Source: Psychrobacter arenosus (lineage in GTDB: Bacteria; Pseudomonadota; Gammaproteobacteria; Pseudomonadales; Moraxellaceae). From it: DNA of 64,000 bases. The stretch's first letter is position 1, and the number at the start of each line of letters is the position of its first letter. The notes beneath the pieces are model-generated. The model searched no databases. It had not been told where the DNA came from and saw nothing but the letters and a program-made list of their open reading frames with translations. The stretch is taken from NCBI RefSeq assembly GCF_904848165.1, contig NZ_LR884459.1, positions 744,001-808,000 on the forward strand, written 5' to 3'. Of this stretch, positions 9,126 to 17,736 are shown piece by piece. Made by a program: the position numbers and the translations under genes.

Positions 9126-10565
9126 ATGAGCAATTCTTTAGTAACAAGCACTCCCGTGACGACTGCCTCGGCGACGACCCAGTGGTCTTACCTCCTTAAT
9201 GCCCAACGGCTTGGCTCTGCCAAAAAGGCCAAGTCAGGCGAGACAGCGCGCTCCCCTTTTCATAAAGACTACGACCGTTTAGTCTTCTCGCATTCGTTTC
9301 GTCAGCTCAATCAAAAGACCCAAGTGCACCCGTTGACCAATCAATTGGGGATTCATACCCGGTTGACCCACTCCCTTGAGGTCTCTTGCATTGGCCGCTC
9401 GCTAGGGATGATGGCGGCAGAGAAATTGCATGAGCGCCTGCCTGCCGGTCTGCCACGTGGTGTGACTCCAGCGGACATCGGGGTGATTATCCAAGCCGCG
9501 TGTCTAGCGCATGATATCGGCAACCCACCTTTTGGTCATGCGGGTGAATATGCTATCCGCGATTGGTTTAATCATGTCGACCGCCAACCTTTATTAGCGC
9601 AATTGACCCCCAACCAACAGATGGACTTAGTCGGTTATGAAGGCAATGCGCAGGGCTTCCGGCTATTAGTGCGCAATGAGCATCACCCTGATAAAGGTGG
9701 GATGCGCCTAACTTGCGCCACCCTCGGCGCCTTTATGAAATACCCTTGGCTGTCTAGCCATAGCAATCCGCCACAGCTCTCAGACTCACTCAACACAGCT
9801 TCCAGTACCTCTATTAAAAAGTACGGCTGCTTTGCTAGCGAAGCCGATAGTCTAGAGCGTCTCGCCAGCCGTCTGCGGTTGCCACGCTCGCTACACCACG
9901 ATGGCTTTGCTCGTCACCCCCTAGCCTACTTGTTAGAGGCGGCGGATGATATTTGCTATGCGCTGATTGATTTAGAAGATGGTATTCATTTAGATATGCT
10001 TAGTTATCGCGAGGTGGAGCCGCTGCTATTGGAATTGGTTGGTGAGCGTTTAGGTGCTCCGCCCGAAGTCATTAACAATGCCCCAGTCCGGCATAAGCTG
10101 GCGGCGCTTAGAGGTCGCGCGATGATGCGCTTGGTGGATAAAGTTACGGATGCCTTTGTTGATAATGCAGGCGATTTATTAACCGGTCATCTAGAAGGGA
10201 GTCTCTTTGACCATTGCGACCGCACCGTAGCGTCGGGAATTAGCAGCGCCAAAACCCTAGCCAGAGAGCAAATTTTTAATCATCCGAGCAAAGTACGTAT
10301 GGAGCTAATGGCCAATCAGTGTTTACAGCGCCTACTCGATGCCCTAATGCCATTAGCAACCACACCCCTAGATAGCGCGACGTCCTTTGAACAACAACGC
10401 TTGCTACGCTTAATTGATAGCCACTTTGCCGACCATCATCGCCAGTTGACGGACAACACTTATGAGAATGTGTTAAACATTTTAGATTATGTCACAGGAA
10501 TGAATGACCATGAAGCCTATAGCCTAGCGCAGGATTTAAATGGCAGTCGTGCCGGCGTTTGGTAA
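9126..10565 (+). CDS. Deoxyguanosinetriphosphate triphosphohydrolase-like protein
   Basis: This belongs to the HD-domain dGTPase family, which cleaves dNTPs to deoxynucleoside and triphosphate. It has HTRLTHSLEV at about residues 77-86 and the metal-binding AHDIGNPPFGHAGE at about 128-141. ARSPFHKDYDRLVFSHSFRQL is represented near residue 41, and ADDICYALIDLEDG lies further on. The HD residues are intact. At 479 residues it is the size of the dGTPase-like type 1 group. ATG 9126 is chosen because AGGA lies seven bases upstream; a GTG at 9099 and ATG at 9111 are in frame. It appears monocistronic. Nucleotide specificity cannot be told from sequence. Confidence 0.92.
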   Translation: MSNSLVTSTPVTTASATTQWSYLLNAQRLGSAKKAKSGETARSPFHKDYDRLVFSHSFRQLNQKTQVHPLTNQLGIHTRLTHSLEVSCIGRSLGMMAAEKLHERLPAGLPRGVTPADIGVIIQAACLAHDIGNPPFGHAGEYAIRDWFNHVDRQPLLAQLTPNQQMDLVGYEGNAQGFRLLVRNEHHPDKGGMRLTCATLGAFMKYPWLSSHSNPPQLSDSLNTASSTSIKKYGCFASEADSLERLASRLRLPRSLHHDGFARHPLAYLLEAADDICYALIDLEDGIHLDMLSYREVEPLLLELVGERLGAPPEVINNAPVRHKLAALRGRAMMRLVDKVTDAFVDNAGDLLTGHLEGSLFDHCDRTVASGISSAKTLAREQIFNHPSKVRMELMANQCLQRLLDALMPLATTPLDSATSFEQQRLLRLIDSHFADHHRQLTDNTYENVLNILDYVTGMNDHEAYSLAQDLNGSRAGVW

Positions 10566-10788
10566 GACTTATCCTGAGGTCATAGCGATGTGCTAGGCCC
10601 AATTAAAGCTACTAACTCACCTAAAACCAAAATAATTGTTATAATGTGACTGTATAATCATTCCAATTAACACGAAAAATAGGCTAATTCTGCGATTAAA
10701 TGCGCTAAATTGGCCGTGATACTCGTTTTTTGTGGTCTAACGCAGTATGATACTTCCCACCAATCGTTATCCTAAGATGAGCGTCGCT

Positions 10789-11475
10789 ATGACCTTAAAT
10801 ACTCGTGAACAAAAAAAACAGCAAACCCGCCGTGCCTTTTTTAATGCCGTTTTAGACCTTTGTATGACCGGCCAGGCTTTTAGCTCTATCAGCTTGCGTC
10901 AGGTCACCCGCGAAGTGGGCGTGGTACCTACCGCTTTTTATCGCCATTTCGATGATATGGAAGCCTTGGGTAAGTCGTTGGTCGAAGAAGAATTGGGGCA
11001 AGCGCTTATAGTCTTACGAGATCGTCTACAGATTGGTCGTCAGCGCAGCTTCGATCGCCAGATAGCTAAGAGTATCAAAATATTCTTCCAAGCTATCGAT
11101 GAGCATCCGCGCTTTTGGCAATTTACCGTGAGTGAGCGTTTTGGCGGCTCAGAGGCCGTCCGCCGTGCTTTGAATGAGCAGATTAAGCTCTTATCTATTA
11201 TTGTCGGTGAAGATTTGGTGCTGCAACCTGCCTTTGCCCACATTAATGCTTTTGACCGTCGTCTATTGGCAGAAGCCGGGGTCAATTTATTCTTCTCTTG
11301 GATTATCGATTGGCTCGAGCTTAGCTATAGCGAGTTCCACGATGATGAAGCCGATAACGAAGAAATCGAAGCCAAAAAACAAGAAATGCTCCTCCATTGT
11401 ACTCGCCAAGCGCAGATGTTGTTCTATGGCGCCTACAATTGGAAGTCGAGCGAAGAAACGCTGATGAACGACTAG
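10789..11475 (+). CDS. TetR family regulator, FabR/DesT-like
   Basis: The N-terminal helix-turn-helix includes TRRAFFNAV, ISLRQVTREVGVVPTAFYRHF and DDMEALG, closely following E. coli FabR and Pseudomonas DesT. Those regulators repress unsaturated fatty acid synthesis or desaturase genes in response to acyl-CoA or acyl-ACP composition. The C-terminal ligand domain is poorly conserved, ends in an acidic region and is about the family length. In-frame ATGs occur at 10747, 10777 and 10789; the last best fits the usual N-terminus, but none has a strong ribosome-binding site. No fatty acid gene is next to it, so its target is likely elsewhere. A good terminator follows. Confidence 0.85.
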   Translation: MTLNTREQKKQQTRRAFFNAVLDLCMTGQAFSSISLRQVTREVGVVPTAFYRHFDDMEALGKSLVEEELGQALIVLRDRLQIGRQRSFDRQIAKSIKIFFQAIDEHPRFWQFTVSERFGGSEAVRRALNEQIKLLSIIVGEDLVLQPAFAHINAFDRRLLAEAGVNLFFSWIIDWLELSYSEFHDDEADNEEIEAKKQEMLLHCTRQAQMLFYGAYNWKSSEETLMND

Positions 11476-11514
11476 ACGTTGAAATTGAGAGTAATATAGG
11501 CTGAGTTAAAGAAG

Positions 11515-11544
11515 GAGCTGCTAAGGTTTTAGTAGCTCTTTTTT
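11515..11544 (+). terminator. Terminator after the FabR-like regulator
   Basis: The stem GAGCTGCTAA pairs with TTAGTAGCTC through one G-T wobble, and is followed by TTTTTT. Confidence 0.75.
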
Positions 11545-11595
11545 ATGGTTTATTGTTTTACTGTTTGAATAGCTATCTGCTCATTGATTGCTGTT

Positions 11596-11633
11596 TGCTG
11601 ATTGCTGATTGCTGATTGCTGATTGCTGATTGC
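11596..11633. repeat. Seven-base tandem repeat (TGCTGAT)
   Basis: Five perfect copies of TGCTGAT plus three further bases lie in the convergent spacer between the FabR-like gene and gspK. The array is non-coding and likely to vary in length between strains. Confidence 0.9.
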
Positions 11634-11666
11634 GAGGATGACAAATTAATAAATTTTTAGAGGTTA

Positions 11667-12791
11667 TTAATTTTTTAATGGTTTATTCGTTGGCGCATAA
11701 GCTGTCGGACGATAAGGCCATAATCGCTGTGAAAAAGCCTGCACTACTCTATCCTTTTTAGCCTCGGCATCCTTACTCCCGCCACCTTGAGGCGTATTAG
11801 CAGCATTGCCCCCACTATTGTCATCCGCCACCCGTTTGCTAATCATCACGGTGGCAAAGCGCTGCTTAGGCGCTTGGCCTGCATCCGCTTGCAACTCTGC
11901 AGCGGTAATCAACGCCGTGAAAGCTTGGCTATCCACCGCTAGTAAGCCTTCTACCGCACCACGCGATTCTTCAGGCAAACCATTAAACGGTGCTACTTGC
12001 CATAAACTCTCGATATCGGCAAAGGTCTGCGACTCTCTACCACGTACCAACGCCTGCATTTGCTCAGGGGTACTGCTTTCCACAATAGCTGCTAACACTT
12101 CAGGTAAAGCCGTATTCACATTCACCGGCAGATAATAAGGCACAGCACTGACATAGGGACGTAGCGCTGCTAAGCCTTCAGCTGTAATGCCATCTACTGA
12201 GGCCAATTGCTCCACGCTAAAAAAAGGCTGGTTGGGTAAATTGACCGCGCCCGTACCACTGGCTAAAGTGGACTGATAAATAGCCGACTCCTCTGCGCTG
12301 TCTTCATAAACGCTGCTATCAGGATCTTGCCAATCCAATACGGCAGTGGCCACACTCTCCTCCAACCCGAGCTGCTTTAATAACCGTTTAAAAGCCGCCA
12401 ACGCATTCACATCCACGGCGTCATCGTGATAAAGGTTATTGAGGTTAAAACGACTCGCCTCATCATAGATTTCTACCGTGATGATATTATTACCCAAGGG
12501 ATAGGGAGGGATAGGTTGCGCCCAAATATCTTGCGCGCTATCCGTATCGTTGAGCTTACTGTCTGCGCTAATGACAGCTGTGGCAAATTGACTGCCCGCT
12601 TGCACATCTTGTAGCAGTTGGTCTTGCTGAAACAATAACCCGCTTTGGCGAATAGCAATCTTTTGACTCGCCAGCATCGCCCCTGCCACGACCGTAATCG
12701 ACACCACCAACAGCAGTATCGTCAATAGGGCCACGCCATCTTGGGAATGACGACCCGTTGGCAATGAGACGGTAGAACGCGGTAAGCTCAA
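11667..12791 (-). CDS. gspK: Type II secretion minor pseudopilin GspK
   Basis: GspK is the large minor pseudopilin that sits with GspI and GspJ at the tip of the type II secretion pseudopilus. The prepilin peptidase site is G-VALLTILLLVVSITVVAGA near residue 19, with the small-residue +1 position and no Glu5, as usual for GspK. Later blocks typical of the family include EIYDEASRFNLNNL, DWQDPDSS, PNQPFFSVEQLASV and YLPVNVNTA. The C-terminal 40 residues are low complexity. Start is a TTG at 12791 with AAGGA nine bases upstream; no ATG is close by. It follows gspJ with an 84-base gap and is the last gene of the gspH-I-J-K unit. Confidence 0.92.
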   Translation of the reverse strand: MSLPRSTVSLPTGRHSQDGVALLTILLLVVSITVVAGAMLASQKIAIRQSGLLFQQDQLLQDVQAGSQFATAVISADSKLNDTDSAQDIWAQPIPPYPLGNNIITVEIYDEASRFNLNNLYHDDAVDVNALAAFKRLLKQLGLEESVATAVLDWQDPDSSVYEDSAEESAIYQSTLASGTGAVNLPNQPFFSVEQLASVDGITAEGLAALRPYVSAVPYYLPVNVNTALPEVLAAIVESSTPEQMQALVRGRESQTFADIESLWQVAPFNGLPEESRGAVEGLLAVDSQAFTALITAAELQADAGQAPKQRFATVMISKRVADDNSGGNAANTPQGGGSKDAEAKKDRVVQAFSQRLWPYRPTAYAPTNKPLKN

Positions 12792-12875
12792 AGGGACAGT
12801 ATCCTTACTTTGCTAAGTCTAATAGGTCATGTGACTGGTGAATAATCTGTGCAGGTATCCGCAATAAACCTAGGG

Positions 12876-13784
12876 CTATGGAGCAGGACTCTCTTCTGGC
12901 GTCTCTGCTGGTGTCTCACCAGCATTTTCACTAGGGGTTTCGGGAGTCTTATTATTCGTGCTAAGCGCTTTACTAGGTGCTGCCGGAGTAGCCAGTGCAA
13001 ACTGCCATGACAGCGGCATATCATGATAAGTAAAGCTTAAGCCTATCCCTTTGGGCAATTGTGCTACCACAGGCTTTTGCGTAGAGCTAGCATTCGGCAA
13101 CAGGCTAGCGGATGTATTCTGCCCACCATTATTATCATCACTGGGAAAACGGCTACTGACCTCTGGGGTATAGGCTTGCCAAGCAGCACCATTGATCTCT
13201 GTTAGCAAGACACTATCGAGACTGACCGCCTGCTCTGCCTCACCAATTTGGGTAAACTGGCGACGAATCAGCTGCTCGCCTTCAATGAGATAAGTCACTT
13301 GTACGAGTGCCGGACTGCTTTGATAGCGCGGATCGGGGTCAGCGAAACGGACAAAGCTCAATTGCTCAGGCTCTAGCTGCAATAACGGCGGTGAGGCTGG
13401 CTTGGTCTTTTTCACTTCAGGAGCAGGTGATTCTGGTGCCCCTTCAGGACGATTGGCAGTAGGCGCTGCAGCCTGTGCGGTCACCTTTTGATAAGGCACA
13501 ATCTGACTCATGTCCTGCTGAATCTGTAGATACGCATATTGCAACTCAGACAGTTGGTCCGCATGATACTGGGCGCGCTCCTTGGCACGATTAAGCCCAT
13601 CAAAGACCTGCCAACCGGCTAATGCCAATACAGCAAAGATAGTCATGGCAATTAGCAATTCTAATAAGGTAAAGCCTTGCTCCGCTGTTTTATGGCTAAC
13701 AGCTCTATTAGTAATAGCTTGCTCATGAATCGTTTGGCTATCCGCTACTAGGTGGTTTGCGAAATTGTCGCTATGTTTAGCCAT
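12876..13784 (-). CDS. gspJ: Type II secretion minor pseudopilin GspJ
   Basis: The prepilin motif QGFTLLELLIAMTIFAVLAL, cleaved after Gly with Glu at +5, follows an unusually long leader of about 36 residues. Typical GspJ segments come next: WQVFDGLNRAKER, IQQDMSQIVPY and LSFVRFADPDPR. The protein ends with about 45 residues rich in Pro, Ala, Glu and Thr that lie beyond the conserved fold, and there is a second Pro/Ala-rich insert near residue 110. Its ATG overlaps the gspI stop codon by one base (TAATG), implying coupled translation. It is a minor pseudopilin anchored in the inner membrane. Confidence 0.92.
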   Translation of the reverse strand: MAKHSDNFANHLVADSQTIHEQAITNRAVSHKTAEQGFTLLELLIAMTIFAVLALAGWQVFDGLNRAKERAQYHADQLSELQYAYLQIQQDMSQIVPYQKVTAQAAAPTANRPEGAPESPAPEVKKTKPASPPLLQLEPEQLSFVRFADPDPRYQSSPALVQVTYLIEGEQLIRRQFTQIGEAEQAVSLDSVLLTEINGAAWQAYTPEVSSRFPSDDNNGGQNTSASLLPNASSTQKPVVAQLPKGIGLSFTYHDMPLSWQFALATPAAPSKALSTNNKTPETPSENAGETPAETPEESPAP

Positions 13785-14266
13785 TATTGCCCTGTCCCGC
13801 GTAAATCCGTGGTGCTAGCCGTATTGGCCTTACTCACCATCACGGTCAGGTCAGTAACGCTGTTTTGTACCGTCCCATCGACTATCGGCGCTACTACAAT
13901 GGTGACTTTATTAATCGCCGGAGTCATAGTTTCTCCGACCGTCATAACCACCTGCCATTCACGACCTTGCTCGCTGACTTTTTTAGTTTGATTATCGCTA
14001 AGCCATGTTTGATTGATACGTAAGTCAGCCGCCGTATTTTGTGCGACGAAATGGGCTAAGGTTCGCGTTTTAAGGATATCGACCGAGCGTAAATAAGCGG
14101 AACTGGCGCGACTGGCAGCAACTGCGACCACTGCTAATATGGCTAAGGCAACCATAACCTCAATCAGTGTAAAGCCCTTTTGATGCTGCGCGCGGCCATA
14201 GGTTATTTTGGCGTGGGGAACGCTCTCAGTTGGAGAAGCCTTTGGTAGAATTGGCTTTTTAATCAT
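13784..14266 (-). CDS. gspI: Type II secretion minor pseudopilin GspI
   Basis: The prepilin cleavage motif KGFTLIEVMVALAILAVVAVA with Glu+5 follows a basic leader of about 30 residues. The mature part, about 130 residues, contains AQNTAADLRI and EQGREWQVVM, in keeping with GspI, which nucleates the tip complex with GspJ and GspK. Its start overlaps the gspH stop by four bases, and its stop overlaps the gspJ start, so the three are translated as one coupled unit. Confidence 0.92.
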   Translation of the reverse strand: MIKKPILPKASPTESVPHAKITYGRAQHQKGFTLIEVMVALAILAVVAVAASRASSAYLRSVDILKTRTLAHFVAQNTAADLRINQTWLSDNQTKKVSEQGREWQVVMTVGETMTPAINKVTIVVAPIVDGTVQNSVTDLTVMVSKANTASTTDLRGTGQ

Positions 14267-14898
14267 AAGGCTTGACCAATACGGACATTACCATTGGGCT
14301 CGACGATGATTACCTCACCTACCAAGCGCTTATCGTGCAGGATTTCAATAGCAACTGGGGTGGCCTCGCCAGTCCCAAACCAGACCACTTGCGGGACTTC
14401 TTGACCGGCAAACCAAGGCTGCAATGGCCTTGCTGCCCCAGCGCTAGTATTGGTTAACCCATCTAAAGGGTTAATAGCGATACTCACATTAGCAGGCAGT
14501 TCTGGTAAGGTCACGCCCGCCTCTACCTGCCAAGTCGGCTGGCTCGTATTATCGTCCGTCATAGCACTCAGCTCCATCGCATTTTTAGCACTGCCATCCT
14601 GTTGTCCGGCTGAATCTTGACGATAGGAACTATAAGGGTCTGATAAAGTCACGATAACTGGCAGCAGTTGGCCTTGTTTGTTTGCTTGCAAACTAAGCCC
14701 CATCGGTTGCATACGTTCTGCTGACAATAGCCGCACGTACTGCATACTATCGATAAGGTGCTCATAAAAAGCACGGTTCTTACGCGACTCACTACTGCCC
14801 ACCGATAGGCTCATCAACCCGGCAAAAACCGACAGGATGACGATGACGACCATAATCTCTATTAGAGTAAAGCCCTGCTGTGACTGCTTAGCGCCCAT
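14263..14898 (-). CDS. gspH: Type II secretion minor pseudopilin GspH
   Basis: This is the first gene of the pseudopilin operon. A short leader precedes QGFTLIEIMVVIVILSVFAG, a type IV prepilin motif with Glu+5. The mature domain of about 200 residues ends with a beta-rich GspH-like part (VIIVEPNGNVRIGQAL). GspH caps the minor pseudopilin tip. The ATG has only a GAT-rich weak ribosome-binding site. The main pseudopilin gspG and the outer-membrane secretin gspD are not in this window; only gspE is found, 2.8 kb away. Confidence 0.9.
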   Translation of the reverse strand: MGAKQSQQGFTLIEIMVVIVILSVFAGLMSLSVGSSESRKNRAFYEHLIDSMQYVRLLSAERMQPMGLSLQANKQGQLLPVIVTLSDPYSSYRQDSAGQQDGSAKNAMELSAMTDDNTSQPTWQVEAGVTLPELPANVSIAINPLDGLTNTSAGAARPLQPWFAGQEVPQVVWFGTGEATPVAIEILHDKRLVGEVIIVEPNGNVRIGQAL

Positions 14899-15107
14899 AT
14901 CATCTTATTGCTTACGGAAAGTGGCTTCTATTCTAGCTTGATTTCATAGCATTGTATTCACAAAATACACTTACGCTATTTATCGTAACTATTAGGCTCG
15001 AAAGCAAACCCGTTAAAATGGTTCACTTATCGTTGCTAGCAATCTAACCAACCGTTTAACCCCTAGCCATAAACGCTGACCTTGGTAACCCACCCTAATT
15101 TTAGGCC

Positions 15108-15137
15108 ATAAAAAAACGCTTTAAAAAAAGCGTTTCC
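15108..15137 (-). terminator. Terminator after the TetR gene (minus strand)
   Basis: A stem AAACGCTTT/AAAGCGTTT with flanking A and T runs lies just past the stop of the minus-strand TetR gene. It could work in both directions. Confidence 0.75.
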
Positions 15138-15173
15138 TTAAACAATCAGTCAACTAACTATAGCGCTCCAACA

Positions 15174-15863
15174 TTAATTGGTATAAGTATTATTCTTATG
15201 CGCCTGTGACTCGGATTCAATCTGCTCGACCAACTCCTGCATATCTTCATCCTCCAACTCACCTTCTTGAGTCGGATAGCGGCTTGGCAGGTCTAACATC
15301 TGCATAATTAAGGCATAACGTAAGGTATCGCGGCGACCCAAATAACGCTGATAGAAGCTCGAGTTTAGCAGCCCTGCCCCGCCTTGGCCCATCGCCCAAA
15401 TAGAAGACAAATAGTCGCGAGTCGACATGCTGCTACGGGTCTGTTGCAGATAGCCGCTGGTGATATCAATCAGACGTTTCATACGCTGACGGCGAATATC
15501 ATATAACTCGGCAAACAGACGGTTTAGGCCGGTTACTGAAGCGGCCAGACGCTCTTCTATCTGATTGAGCAGCATTGCTTTTTGTGGATTTAGCAACTGC
15601 TGCAATATCATTCTTGCTATGCCAGCTGAGGGGCAGTCATCGATTCTATTAATCGCAAACAGTTGCTCTTCATAGCGAATGATAATGCGTAAATACAACT
15701 CATCCTTGCTCGAAAAATGTTTATATAGTGTACCCTTAGCCAAATCCAACTGATCTGCTAAACTATCAAGAGTAATGTCTCCATCCCCCGACTCCAGCAG
15801 TAATTGCTCTGCCATCGCAAGGATACTTTCTTCTCGCATTTTGAACTGATGCTGACGACTCAT
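15174..15863 (-). CDS. TetR family transcriptional regulator
   Basis: The helix-turn-helix is in the first 60 residues: ITLDSLADQLDLAKGTLYKHF followed by SSKDELY. The ligand-binding C-terminal domain of about 170 residues is not recognisable by eye and ends in an acidic tail. The ATG at 15863 is preferred over one seven codons upstream because AGGAG lies five bases before it. It has its own terminator and no obvious partner gene, though the tatD-family gene lies 140 bases upstream on the same strand. Ligand and targets are unknown. Confidence 0.9.
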   Translation of the reverse strand: MSRQHQFKMREESILAMAEQLLLESGDGDITLDSLADQLDLAKGTLYKHFSSKDELYLRIIIRYEEQLFAINRIDDCPSAGIARMILQQLLNPQKAMLLNQIEERLAASVTGLNRLFAELYDIRRQRMKRLIDITSGYLQQTRSSMSTRDYLSSIWAMGQGGAGLLNSSFYQRYLGRRDTLRYALIMQMLDLPSRYPTQEGELEDEDMQELVEQIESESQAHKNNTYTN

Positions 15864-16003
15864 GACCACTCCTAAAACTGACATTACTTAACATTAAAAG
15901 TCTCTCAATCTTATAGTGCTAAGTCAAGGTAGCCCTAGCAATCCCACTTTATTTTACCTTGTAATGCTCTATAAAATGACTGAGTGGTCATAGGATAACG
16001 ATT

Positions 16004-16792
16004 TTAGCTATATTGTGCTAGTAGATTCTCAAAGTTTTTTGCAGTCATTTCCCCGATGTCCTTTGGAGTCTTGCCCAATAAGTCGGCCAAGCAGGCAGCG
16101 ACGTACGGTACAAATGCCGGTTCGTTCGGTCTGCCGCGCTTCGGTACGGGCGCTAGATAAGGACTATCCGTCTCGATAAGTATACGGTCCATAGGGACTT
16201 TAAGGGCAGCATCGCGGATAGTTTGTGCGGTCTTAAAACTCACGATACCCGAAAATGAAATGTAAAAGCCTAAATCTAAAGCTTTTTTCGCGGTGTCCCA
16301 GTCTTCAGTAAAGCAATGAATGATGCCATGCTCTGCCTTTTCTGCTTTGAGGATATCTATGGTATCGTGTTTGGCTTCGCGAGTATGCACGACCAACGGT
16401 TTCTTTAACACCTGACTGGCATAGACATGACGCGCGAGACTGGCTTGCTGTTCTTGTTTATTCTCATCGCTCCAGTAATAGTCTAGCCCGGTCTCCCCAA
16501 TCGCCCAAACGTGCTCAGACGTGGCGGTTTCGATTAGACGTTCCGTGGTAGCGGATTGCAATACTGCCAAATCTTCACACGGGTGAATACCTACGCTCAT
16601 GCCCAAATTTAGCGCATCATCGCTGAAAGTTGTCACGATATTATAAATCTCATCGTATTCGGCAAAGTCACACATAATCGCCATTGCGCGGGTAACATTG
16701 GCTGCTTTCATAGCGGCAATAGCACCGCTAAGCTCGCCATCGTATTTGGTTAAATCTAGGCGGTTAAGATGACAATGGGTATCGGTAAACAT
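16004..16792 (-). CDS. TatD family metal-dependent hydrolase (YcfH-like)
   Basis: The 262-residue TIM-barrel protein has the metal site DTHCHL at residues 4-9, the Glu in IGETGLDYYW, His in VVHTREA, His in IIHCFTED and Asp in ILIETDSPYLAP. All TatD metal ligands are therefore present. The family includes 3'-5' exonucleases and D-aminoacyl-tRNA deacylases; the YcfH branch has no settled role. It is a stand-alone minus-strand gene starting at ATG 16792, with nothing identifiable in the 250 bases upstream. Confidence 0.92.
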   Translation of the reverse strand: MFTDTHCHLNRLDLTKYDGELSGAIAAMKAANVTRAMAIMCDFAEYDEIYNIVTTFSDDALNLGMSVGIHPCEDLAVLQSATTERLIETATSEHVWAIGETGLDYYWSDENKQEQQASLARHVYASQVLKKPLVVHTREAKHDTIDILKAEKAEHGIIHCFTEDWDTAKKALDLGFYISFSGIVSFKTAQTIRDAALKVPMDRILIETDSPYLAPVPKRGRPNEPAFVPYVAACLADLLGKTPKDIGEMTAKNFENLLAQYS

Positions 16793-17043
16793 AAGGGCTG
16801 ACTTCCATGCTGATTCGCTGAATGAGGTAGTATATCATTGGTGTCAAAATTTAGATTTCAAGCGCTTAGGTCAAACTTAGACTGCCCTTAGACTGGACTT
16901 AAAGGAGTAACTTGGTTCACATTGCTGCCTGCTACCTTATAATAGCCTGCTTTAATAGGGCGCTACTAAAAACAGCCCTCACCCCTTTTAATTAAAAACC
17001 ACTATTTCTTAATTATAAATTCTTTGCTATACGGAAAGCCATT

Positions 17044-17682
17044 TTGCATAACCTGTATCAATCGACTAAAAGACTTCTATATCGTGGCCGTTTTATGATC
17101 ACGGATAATGGCGAGCGCAATCAAGTCACTATCGGTAGAGGTAATAAAATTATCGGCGATTCGGTCGTTACCTTTCGTCAAGGCGATAGCAATCAAGTGA
17201 TTATCGGAGCGAATGGCAAATTTAATAATTTAAAAATCGATATTCGCGGTAATAACAATATAGTGACCATCTCTGACAAAGTGAAGTTTTCAGGGCAATT
17301 ATTAATCGTCGGGAATGGCTTACGGATTGAGATTGGCGAGCGTACCACCGCTATTGGTTGCTACGTGCTCGCTCGCGATAGAAGCGTCACAATTGGGTCT
17401 GAGTGTATGATATCGCGGGGTATTGAGATTAGAGCGACTGATGTGCATAAGGTCTACGATATTGACTCTGGCGAGCGCCTTAATACTGCGACTCAGGATG
17501 TCATAGTCGGTAATCATATTTGGATTGCCGCCAATGTAACGATTTCTAAAAATGTGCAGATTGCTGACGGTTGTATTATTGCTGCCGGCTCTTTTGTGAA
17601 TAAGTCTGTACAGACCCCCAATATTATGCTCGCTGGCACGCCGGCTAAAATCATTCGTGAAGGCGTGCGTTGGGAGCGTTAA
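17044..17682 (+). CDS. Left-handed beta-helix acyltransferase
   Basis: The 212-residue product is built of hexapeptide-like turns ([I/V]-G-x-x-x-x), for example VTIGRGNKI, VIIGANGKF, VTIGSECMI and VIVGNHIWIAANVTI. It ends with the LAGTPAKIIREGV closing segment typical of CAT-type O-acetyltransferases. The catalytic-His block is probably the segment around ATDVHKVYDIDSG, which would take an acetyl group from acetyl-CoA to a sugar. Start is a TTG at 17044 with GGAAAG upstream. The nearest ATG at 17095 has no ribosome-binding site. No other glycan genes flank it, so the acceptor is unknown. Confidence 0.88.
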   Translation: MHNLYQSTKRLLYRGRFMITDNGERNQVTIGRGNKIIGDSVVTFRQGDSNQVIIGANGKFNNLKIDIRGNNNIVTISDKVKFSGQLLIVGNGLRIEIGERTTAIGCYVLARDRSVTIGSECMISRGIEIRATDVHKVYDIDSGERLNTATQDVIVGNHIWIAANVTISKNVQIADGCIIAAGSFVNKSVQTPNIMLAGTPAKIIREGVRWER

Positions 17683-17736
17683 TATCAAGGGCTAGTTTAG
17701 CGGTAAACGTAGGCGGTGGCTTTACCCCAGCTCATC

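Noticed and set aside
10638..10650. GTTATAATGTGAC as a second Zur box before the FabR-like gene
   Set aside because: Two mismatches in one half break the dyad; it is more simply a -10 element.
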